5,478 nt of DNA from a bacterium HR36 (GTDB lineage: Bacteria > Planctomycetota > Planctomycetia > Gemmatales > HRBIN36): NCBI GenBank assembly GCA_002898995.1, contig BEIM01000268.1, forward strand, positions 1 to 5,478. Reading direction: 5' to 3'. Position numbers and translations under genes: made by a program. Shown here one piece after another: positions 1 through 4,642 of this stretch; the stretch's first letter is position 1, and each line of letters opens with the position of its first letter. Under the pieces are notes generated by a model. It had not been told where the DNA came from, ran no database searches, and saw nothing but the letters and a program-made list of their open reading frames with translations.

Positions 1-343
1 CCGCCAGGGTGCCGTACAGCGTGGGTCCATGAATTTGTCTGAACAAGCATTACGCTAACGCTTTGAATCCCTTTCATCTCTGGCAATTCATTGTAATTGC
101 CGACCTTTGGGCACGCTCAGGGTGCCGGTCAACCTCCGCAAACACCAGACTGGACAAGCCGGCTGTCGCGAAGTGGGTTGCTATGGCACACTTCGACACA
201 TTGCCGCCCACAGAGCACGACGGCTTAATTTCTCGCACCGATGAAAGCCTTTGCCAAACTCTTTGTCCGCTATGACCAGGTGCCATCCTCGTATAGTTAA
301 TTTCGGGAGCAAACTCTTATAGGCAACGCTGGGCGAAGCTGTC
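1..343. other. Region with no convincing gene
   Basis: Open frames of 70 to about 100 codons occur here on both strands, but they overlap one another and none has a recognisable motif or a good ribosome binding site. A minus-strand frame starting with ATG at 77 (MKGIQSVSVM...) stays open to the left edge for 25 codons and could be the start of a gene lying mostly outside the window. A plus-strand frame ending in TAA at 56-58 could equally be the tail of one. Neither can be decided from this sequence. The segment just before 344 must hold the start signals of the 344-625 gene; a TATAGT at 292-297 resembles a -10 box but has no matching -35 at normal spacing. Confidence 0.5.
82..101. repeat. 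7-bp inverted repeat with 6-nt spacer
   Basis: The arms GGCAATT (82-88) and AATTGCC (95-101) are perfect complements around the spacer CATTGT. It lies 4 bp upstream of a possible minus-strand ATG at 77. It could be an operator-type dyad or a small hairpin. No T-tract follows on either strand, so it is not a standard terminator. A chance dyad of this size is quite possible. Confidence 0.3.
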
Positions 344-625
344 ATGGCGGCGATGGATGACGTCCTAGAACGCATGGTCGGCCAGATGGTCATCGTGGAT
401 CTGGAAAGCCCATACGTATGTTTAGGGCGGCTGGAGTTGATCAATGAGCGATACATTGTGGTGGCGGACGCCGACTTGCACGACATGCGCGACAGCGACA
501 CGACGCGCGAGAACTACATCGCAGAATCGGTCTTTACAGGAATCAAGCGCAACCGCAAGCGTGTGGTGATCTTGCGCAATCAAGTCGTCGCTATCTCCCG
601 CCTGGAAGATTTCACGGATTCCTAG
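344..625 (+). CDS. Small conserved hypothetical protein, beta-rich, planctomycete type
   Basis: This 93-aa protein has no signal peptide or membrane segment and is probably cytoplasmic. Alternating hydrophobic stretches (QMVIVDL, RYIVVADADL, KRVVILRNQVVAISRL) suggest a compact beta-barrel of the Sm-like or SH3-like kind; that fold is inferred. The centre is rich in charged residues: ADADLHDMRDSDTTRENY, followed by GIKRNRKRV. This arrangement resembles a family of small uncharacterised proteins that I recall from planctomycetes, but no function is known to me. ATG at 344 and ATG at 353 are both possible starts and neither has a strong ribosome binding site, so the first three residues are uncertain. 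The gene stands alone: no neighbour lies within 300 bp on its strand. It is kept as real because its composition is protein-like throughout and the overlapping minus-strand frames have no recognisable motif. Confidence 0.75.
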   Translation: MAAMDDVLERMVGQMVIVDLESPYVCLGRLELINERYIVVADADLHDMRDSDTTRENYIAESVFTGIKRNRKRVVILRNQVVAISRLEDFTDS

Positions 626-765
626 CCGCTTCTTGCTTTTTGGCCTGCCCCAAACAATGCTTTGCTCCAGGACGGTTTCCGATGCCAAGGTGACTTCGAG
701 ATTTGCGACGCATTTGCGTGCCTCTCACCAACATGTATTACACCTCGACAGACTCTGCGGTGTGC

Positions 766-793
766 AAAAAGAGCGGCAGGCGTCATCCTGCCG
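766..793 (-). terminator. Probable intrinsic terminator for minus-strand transcription
   Basis: Read on the minus strand, CGGCAGG (793-787) pairs perfectly with CCTGCCG (780-774) across a 6-nt loop. The next three bases are CTC, followed by five T residues (770-766). A GC-rich stem with a following T-run is the classic Rho-independent layout. It sits about 240 bp past the stop codon of the DUF1559 gene, which would leave a long 3' untranslated tail. There is no T-run on the plus strand after the stem, so it would act in one direction only. Confidence 0.5.
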
Positions 794-815
794 AGAGCAT
801 GAAAGGACTCGACCT

Positions 816-835
816 TGGCGTGGGAAATAACGCCA
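816..835. repeat. 6-bp inverted repeat with 8-nt spacer
   Basis: TGGCGT (816-821) and ACGCCA (830-835) are perfect complements around GGGAAATA. It lies 22 bp from the terminator-like stem at 774-793, so minus-strand RNA would form two successive hairpins. There is no T-run beside it. It may be a chance dyad. Confidence 0.2.
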
Positions 836-1034
836 CGGCTAGTTTACGCCAACCGCTTCTGGTATCCAGATCGCGTGCCCTGTTCTAGAGAGTTGCTGTC
901 TTGCCTATGCCACCGATTATTCAGCGAGTTCACCCCGCTGGAAATGCCTATAGAGAGGTGGAACCACAGGAAACACAGCACAGAATGCAGAATGTGCCTG
1001 CTGCAGTAGGGGGGACCTGGACCAGTCGAGCCGG

Positions 1035-1850
1035 CTACGGCGGGTACACGTACAACAATAGGTCGGTGAGTTCCGTTTGCTGCATAGCCCGTACATGACC
1101 GTCGCAAAACAGCACGTTGAAAAAGCCGTTGTGGCGACGAACGGGGTGATGGGTATAATCATCGGGGTTAACAAACGGTTTCCAGGGCCCGCGGGGTGGG
1201 GGTATCCTCGAATTCGCACATCCTGGCGTGCGACCGTGGTCCCAGACCAGCATCACGTTCGGAGTTCCGTTGCCATTCGAGATCTCCCCCAGTGTTTTGC
1301 CATTAGGTCCACCGGTAACGTAATTCATGCCGCAGCTGACTTGGAATGGCTTGCCCCGAATTGGGCTATTCGGCTGCATATTAATACCCAGCGGGCACTT
1401 GAAGATGCGCTGGTTCTGTTCGATAAAGGGCCGGAGCACACCGCGCGGGTAATTGTCGTCCACGACATCACAGACCGTGGAACCTGGTCGGTTGTCGTAT
1501 GGTGCCCACCAAACTTCGTTCGGGCCAGTGTAGATGGTCGGGGAAGTCAAGGTCTCGGAATACAGGTCGTTGCCATTTTGCCAAGGCGCTGGACACAAGC
1601 GGTAGTAGGGAAGCTCGCCGAGGGTGTGGTGGTAATTATGACAGGCAATGCCAAGCTGCCGAGGATTATTGACGCAACGAACATTAGCAACGGCCAGACG
1701 CACTCTCTGGATTGCCGGCGGCAACATAGCTAGCAGCAGCCCGATAATAGCTATGACAACGAGTAATTCGACCAGAGTAAAAGCCGTGGTCTGTCCGTCC
1801 GTGGATCCTTCGGCGATCGTAACTTGATACCACAGCCTAGTTGCTCCCAT
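1035..1850 (-). CDS. DUF1559 family protein with prepilin N-terminus and H-X9-DG motif
   Basis: This 271-aa protein belongs to the pseudopilin-like DUF1559 group, abundant in planctomycetes and probably exported and processed by prepilin peptidase; its role is unknown. The N-terminus carries AFTLVELLVVIAIIGLLL: cleavage would fall between Ala23 and Phe24, with Glu28 at the usual +5 position, followed by one hydrophobic helix. The family-like block NNPRQLGIACHNYHHTLGELP follows the helix. Near the C-terminus, His240 and Asp250-Gly251 form the H-X9-DG signature (RHNGFFNVLFCDGHV). The start is forced: an in-frame TAA lies three codons upstream of ATG 1850, and no other ATG, GTG or TTG precedes the helix. 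Odd points are a 23-residue leader containing Glu14 and Asp18 instead of the usual short basic one, NPRQ where NLKQ is common, and MLPPAIQRVR replacing the more usual LLPAVQKVR. Length is within the usual family range. A terminator-like stem lies downstream at 766-793. Confidence 0.9.
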   Translation of the reverse strand: MGATRLWYQVTIAEGSTDGQTTAFTLVELLVVIAIIGLLLAMLPPAIQRVRLAVANVRCVNNPRQLGIACHNYHHTLGELPYYRLCPAPWQNGNDLYSETLTSPTIYTGPNEVWWAPYDNRPGSTVCDVVDDNYPRGVLRPFIEQNQRIFKCPLGINMQPNSPIRGKPFQVSCGMNYVTGGPNGKTLGEISNGNGTPNVMLVWDHGRTPGCANSRIPPPRGPWKPFVNPDDYTHHPVRRHNGFFNVLFCDGHVRAMQQTELTDLLLYVYPP

Positions 1851-2061
1851 GGATCCTGGTTATTCTGGCTTTTTGGACCACAGTGCTAAATGCCGACCTC
1901 GCCGCGTCCATAAACCTCTTTGCCGCTGATGACTTATTAATTGCTTGGGGCAAGTTAGGGGGAGGACTTCCTGTTGTTCCTGCAGTTGGCTTGCGTGGCG
2001 GTAGATGTGCTCTGGGTTCCAGCAGGAGCGGGCATCCCATAGCTATGGTAGCAGCGTTCAC

Positions 2062-2171
2062 ATGTCTGAAAAACTCAGCCTCATTCCTGCTAATGCGTTC
2101 TTTGTTTGCGTTTGGCTCTAGCGTTTTTTGGCGCCTTCGTCCTCGTTATTTTGCTATGCCTAGCGTACTGA
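2062..2171 (+). pseudogene. Possible broken small membrane protein
   Basis: ATG 2062 opens a 19-codon frame (MSEKLSLIPANAFFVCVWL) that stops at TAG 2119-2121. A second frame, open from 2094 to TGA 2169-2171, encodes a strongly hydrophobic run, LALAFFGAFVLVILLCLAY, and overlaps the first. Joining them by one frameshift around 2110-2118 would give a single membrane-spanning peptide of about 36 residues with a short polar N-terminus. There is no good ribosome binding site before ATG 2062. Hydrophobic runs arise easily by chance in T-rich DNA, so this is tentative and no family is recognised. Confidence 0.2.
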
Positions 2172-2190
2172 GACACCATAAGAAGACACA

Positions 2191-2367
2191 ATGAAAAAAC
2201 CGCGGAATATCTGGCAGCTGAGTAGAGCGTGCTATGGCGGGCCAACATAGGTTACTGCTCCAACCATTACTACTTCGGATGTCGCAAAGGTGCGGAATTT
2301 TGTTGAAAAACGTTTTTGGGATGAACTGGGGAGTCGCAAAATTGCCAAGGCCAAGAAACGGACATGA
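2191..2367 (+). pseudogene. Small ORF interrupted by in-frame TAG
   Basis: ATG 2191 follows an AAGAAG ribosome binding site (2180-2185) at good spacing and starts MKKPRNIWQLSRACYGGPT, then meets TAG at 2248-2250. The same frame continues open for 38 codons to a double stop, TGA-TGA at 2365-2370. That second part reads like soluble protein: SDVAKVRNFVEKRFWDEL, then a lysine- and arginine-rich tail SRKIAKAKKRT. The pattern fits a 58-residue protein broken by one nonsense mutation. Alternatives are a genuine 19-aa peptide, or a downstream fragment restarted at GTG within AKVRN. I do not recognise the family. Confidence 0.3.
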
Positions 2368-2416
2368 TGAAGCACGTCTACGCTCATCCGTCTTAAGATG
2401 TGCAGGTTAAGCAGTG

Positions 2417-2440
2417 GCCCGCGCTGCATCAGCGCTGGGC
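2417..2440. repeat. Strong GC-rich hairpin upstream of the metal regulator gene
   Basis: GCCC-GCGCTG (2417-2426) pairs with CAGCGC-GGGC (2430-2440) across the 3-nt loop CAT, with a single bulged T at 2436: ten base pairs, nine of them G-C. It lies 80 bp upstream of the regulator's ATG. Neither strand has a T-run after it, so it is not a typical intrinsic terminator. It could be a transcript-structure element, a protein-binding dyad, or a remnant of the decayed DNA around it. Confidence 0.4.
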
Positions 2441-2504
2441 AGGCTGGATCACGCTGGGGAAAATGATTATGATGCTGCCTGTGACAGCGCGGCAGGCGCG
2501 CATC

Positions 2505-2511
2505 AAGAAGG
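2505..2511 (+). promoter_or_regulatory. Ribosome binding site that decides the regulator start
   Basis: AAGAAGG ends 9 nt before ATG 2521, which is normal spacing. The alternative GTG at 2515 is only 3 nt away, too close for initiation. This favours ATG 2521 and a 223-aa product. Confidence 0.6.
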
Positions 2512-2520
2512 TCTGTGATT

Positions 2521-3192
2521 ATGCCCGAGCGGATTCCAAGCAAGGCGGAAGAGGATTACCTGAAGGCGATCCACCATTTAGGTGGCACCGAGCGTTTAGT
2601 TTCGCCGAACGAAATTGCGAGTCGGCTGCAGGTGCGTTCGCCCTCGGTTACGGGCATGCTCCGGCAGTTGGCGGAAGCGGGTTGGATTACTTACGAAGTG
2701 GGCCGAGGAGCGCGGCTGACGCTCGAGGGGCTCCGCGAAGCGCGGCGGGTAGTGCGGCGACATCGGCTGGTTGAGTTGTTTCTGCATCGCGTGTTGGGGC
2801 TGGATTGGAGCGAGGTGGATGCAGAAGCCGAACGCCTGGAGCATGTCATCAGTCCGCTTCTGGAACGTGCCATTGCTGAATACCTCGGCGAGCCATTGGA
2901 AGACCCTCATGGGCACCCGATACCGACACCCGAAGGCGAGATTGCCCCTCGCACGCTTTGCCCGCTGGTTTCCTTACAAGAAGGCGAGCGAGGCATTGTA
3001 CGCGAGGTGCGCGATGACGATCCGCAACGTTTACGCCAGTGGGAAAAACATGGCCTGAAACCGGGAGCCCAGGTAAAAATGGTAGCCCGGCACATGTTGG
3101 ACGATGTCTTTGAGCTGGAAGTCAATGACCGGCTGGTTCGGGTAGGCAGCGAGGGATTAGCTGGGGTCTTTGCCGAAAAGGTGGCAGGGTGA
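2521..3192 (+). CDS. DtxR/MntR-family metal-dependent transcriptional repressor
   Basis: This 223-aa cytoplasmic protein is a metal-sensing repressor: when loaded with Mn(II) or Fe(II), family members dimerise and block promoters of metal uptake genes. Residues 1-72 form the winged-helix DNA-binding domain, with NEIASRLQVRSPSVTGMLRQ as the helix-turn-helix and WITYEVGRGARLTLEG as the wing. Residues 73-140 form the dimerisation and metal-binding domain (RRHRLVELFL, then AEAERLEHVISPLLER). Residues about 148-223 form a FeoA/SH3-like domain (LVSLQEGERGIVREV, GLKPGAQVKMVARH). By alignment from memory to Bacillus subtilis MntR, Asp12, His81, Glu104, Glu107 and His108 match the MntR ligands, while Lys15 replaces MntR Glu11. 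The DtxR/IdeR Cys102 position is Glu104, so a manganese-type site is likely. The gene is solitary: the next gene converges on it, 28 bp away. No metal transporter is in the window, so the targets are unknown. Confidence 0.93.
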   Translation: MPERIPSKAEEDYLKAIHHLGGTERLVSPNEIASRLQVRSPSVTGMLRQLAEAGWITYEVGRGARLTLEGLREARRVVRRHRLVELFLHRVLGLDWSEVDAEAERLEHVISPLLERAIAEYLGEPLEDPHGHPIPTPEGEIAPRTLCPLVSLQEGERGIVREVRDDDPQRLRQWEKHGLKPGAQVKMVARHMLDDVFELEVNDRLVRVGSEGLAGVFAEKVAG

Positions 3193-3220
3193 GCTAAAGC
3201 ACACAGCCTCATCTCAATCC

Positions 3221-4390
3221 TTACTGACGCTCTTCAACCAGACCCGCGAAGAATCGCACGCGTGCGCGAGTATCGGGGAGAAGTTCCACATCCTCGGGCA
3301 GGAAAATCCCCACACGAACAGAGACACTCGCCTTGCTGCGATTAGCTTGGGGCATGATGCGGGTGACTTTGCCTTTTAGCACCAGCTGCGGGAACGCATC
3401 AGGGCGAATCTCGCAACGCTGATGGCGTCGGATTTGGCGCAGGTCGCGTTCACTGATATCGACGTCCACCTCCAGGTTACGCAGGTCGGCCAAATCGCAA
3501 ATGCTCGCGGAAAGATTGCTGGGGACGTTGGGTAAGACTATATCACCGACATCCGCTCGTTTGGTGAGGACCACGCCCGTGATCGGGGCCAGGACTTTCG
3601 TGTTCTGCAAATCGTATTCGGCGTCACGGTAGGCCGCCTCGAGGGCGAGCATTTCGGCCTCCGCTTGACGAATTTCTTCTTGACGAAAGCCTTGGCGGAG
3701 CAATTGCCATTGTTCGAACAAGGCCCGTTCACGCTGCCGAGCTTGCTGGAGCGCGCTTTCGGTACGCTCCAGTTCCTCGGGAGTGACGACACGCCCCGCC
3801 AGGCGGATCCGCTTCCAATCGTTTTCTGCCTGCCGCAGCGCGGCCTGGGCTTCGAGCCAAGATGCCTCGGCACGACGAATTTCTTCCGGCCGATTCCCTG
3901 CCTTCATCAACTCGTAGCGTGCTTTCGCCTGTTGCCAGAGCGCGTGACGGCGATTGCGTTCGTAAAGGTATTTGGTCGGATCTATCTCGGCGATCAGATC
4001 TCCTTGCCTGACGTGCTTGCCTTCTTCGACGTACAGGCGGATAATTTGACCACCTACTTTCGGGCTCACCTGTACTTTGCGCACAGGGACCACGTAGCCC
4101 AGCGCTTCCAGGACCACGGTGTTAGGATCGGCAGGTTTAGCAGCCTGGGGCTCAGCAGAGGTTGGCGCGACCGCAGTCGGGGTTGCGGATGTGCCAGCTC
4201 CAGTTGCCAGGCGCGAACGGCTGGCTTGCCACCACAGCCACCCCAAAGCCAGACACAGCAATGCCGTGCCCAGCCACAGCAACCACGGTAAGCGGTCCCG
4301 CCAACGCCTCCGAGTACGATCAACTTCCTCGGGCAGTTTTAATTTGCGCACACGTTCCGCGAGCGGGAGAGTCGTAGAGGGATCAGCCAT
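3221..4390 (-). CDS. HlyD-family periplasmic adaptor (membrane fusion protein)
   Basis: This 389-aa protein is the adaptor of a tripartite or ABC-type exporter: it sits in the inner membrane and links a transporter to the outer envelope. Residues 1-33 are cytoplasmic and basic; 34-54 are one membrane helix (LPWLLWLGTALLCLALGWLW); 62-90 are an Ala/Pro/Thr-rich linker. The first half of the lipoyl domain is about 94-137 (VSPKVGGQI, EEGKHVRQGDLIAEID), a coiled-coil hairpin about 145-262 follows, and the second lipoyl half is about 264-286 (TKVLAPITGVVLTKRADVGD). The C-terminal beta-barrel region includes LEVDVDISERDLRQI. Two copies of GxRxEEIRxAEA (165-176 and 234-245) recall YbhG/DevB-type adaptors, whose usual partners are ABC transporters. 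ATG 4390 is preferred over GTG 4420 because GGGGAA lies 8 nt before it. No transporter gene is adjacent in the window, so the substrate is unknown. Confidence 0.92.
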   Translation of the reverse strand: MADPSTTLPLAERVRKLKLPEEVDRTRRRWRDRLPWLLWLGTALLCLALGWLWWQASRSRLATGAGTSATPTAVAPTSAEPQAAKPADPNTVVLEALGYVVPVRKVQVSPKVGGQIIRLYVEEGKHVRQGDLIAEIDPTKYLYERNRRHALWQQAKARYELMKAGNRPEEIRRAEASWLEAQAALRQAENDWKRIRLAGRVVTPEELERTESALQQARQRERALFEQWQLLRQGFRQEEIRQAEAEMLALEAAYRDAEYDLQNTKVLAPITGVVLTKRADVGDIVLPNVPSNLSASICDLADLRNLEVDVDISERDLRQIRRHQRCEIRPDAFPQLVLKGKVTRIMPQANRSKASVSVRVGIFLPEDVELLPDTRARVRFFAGLVEERQ

Positions 4391-4398
4391 TGACAATA

Positions 4399-4404
4399 TT
4401 CCCC
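4399..4404 (-). promoter_or_regulatory. Ribosome binding site for the HlyD-family adaptor
   Basis: On the minus strand GGGGAA ends 8 nt before ATG 4390. The in-frame GTG at 4420 has no comparable purine-rich site at suitable spacing. This supports the shorter 389-aa product over a version 10 residues longer. Confidence 0.5.
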
Positions 4405-4573
4405 AATGATAGCTTTCCACAAAGCGCTGCCCCGCGCCACCATGCGACCGGGTTTAATACCGCCCGCTCTATGGTTGGGATTCAGCAGCAAAGACTATTC
4501 TACTCGGTCGAGTGCTTTTGCTCAGAAGAATGGCGGTGCTAAGAACGGAAAGCGTTTCGTCCGAATGCGTTAC

Positions 4574-4594
4574 CTTGTCCCTGTTGCGGACAAG
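4574..4594. repeat. 7-bp inverted repeat with 7-nt loop
   Basis: CTTGTCC (4574-4580) pairs perfectly with GGACAAG (4588-4594) around CTGTTGC. It begins about 50 bp past the stop codon of the 4643-5478 gene on the minus strand, where a terminator could be expected, but no T-run follows. It may weaken read-through or stabilise the 3' end of that transcript. Confidence 0.3.
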
Positions 4595-4642
4595 CGCTGG
4601 CTTATGCTGAGGCGGCAAGCTTTTGCGGAGAGTACCCGAGGA

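Larger units (their letters stand above)
626..1034. other. Intergenic region between convergent genes
   Basis: No open frame here looks like a protein. It separates the 3' ends of the 344-625 gene and the DUF1559 gene, and holds two inverted repeats: one at 766-793 that looks like a minus-strand terminator, and a weaker one at 816-835. A 30-codon frame from ATG 799 to TAG 888 has no clear ribosome binding site and no recognisable sequence, so it is not called. Confidence 0.55.
1851..2520. other. Gene-poor stretch with apparent gene remnants
   Basis: No intact gene is supported between the start of the DUF1559 gene and that of the metal regulator, so promoters for both divergent genes should lie here. 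The stretch contains two short frames that look broken (2062-2171 and 2191-2367), a long hairpin (2417-2440) and a perfect 12-bp palindrome AAAAACGTTTTT at 2306-2317. A 117-codon plus-strand frame (1841-2194) and a 74-codon minus-strand frame (1837-2061) overlap the start of the DUF1559 gene and lack recognisable motifs or ribosome binding sites. No transposase, inverted-repeat ends or tRNA were recognised. I read this as decayed DNA plus regulatory sequence, not as coding. Confidence 0.5.
4391..4642. other. Intergenic region upstream of the adaptor gene
   Basis: No protein-like frame is seen in these 252 bp between two minus-strand genes. It holds the adaptor's ribosome binding site and a hairpin at 4574-4594. 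A minus-strand TAGAAT near 4500 resembles a -10 box, but the hexamer 17 bp upstream, CTGAGC, is a poor -35, so no promoter is called. The length is enough for the adaptor to have its own promoter. Confidence 0.4.

Noticed and set aside
5..127. 10-bp direct repeat CAGGGTGCCG at 5-14 and 118-127
   Set aside because: There are only two short copies with no supporting structure between them, so chance is the simplest explanation.
181..501. 106-codon minus-strand frame including HLVIADKEFGKGFHR
   Set aside because: The VIADKEFG stretch faintly recalls transposase text, but there is no catalytic pattern, no IS ends and no further similarity, and the frame overlaps the better-supported gene at 344-625.
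1077..1733. 218-codon plus-strand open frame
   Set aside because: It lies fully antisense to the DUF1559 gene, whose prepilin and H-X9-DG motifs establish the coding strand. It has no recognisable domain.
1841..2194. 117-codon plus-strand frame with a hydrophobic start
   Set aside because: There is no ribosome binding site, it overlaps the DUF1559 start, and most of it is low-information Gly, Arg and Ser text with no domain.
2306..2317. Perfect 12-bp palindrome AAAAACGTTTTT as a regulator operator
   Set aside because: About one perfect 12-bp palindrome is expected by chance in a window this size, it does not resemble a known MntR or DtxR box, and it lies 200 bp from the regulator start.
2400..2774. 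124-codon frame from GTG 2400 overlapping the metal regulator
   Set aside because: From 2521 on it is a shadow of the regulator gene in another frame. The first 40 codons are protein-like at best and have no recognised family.
3665..4291. 208-codon plus-strand open frame
   Set aside because: It is antisense to the HlyD-family adaptor, whose membrane helix, lipoyl halves and coiled coil are clear on the minus strand.
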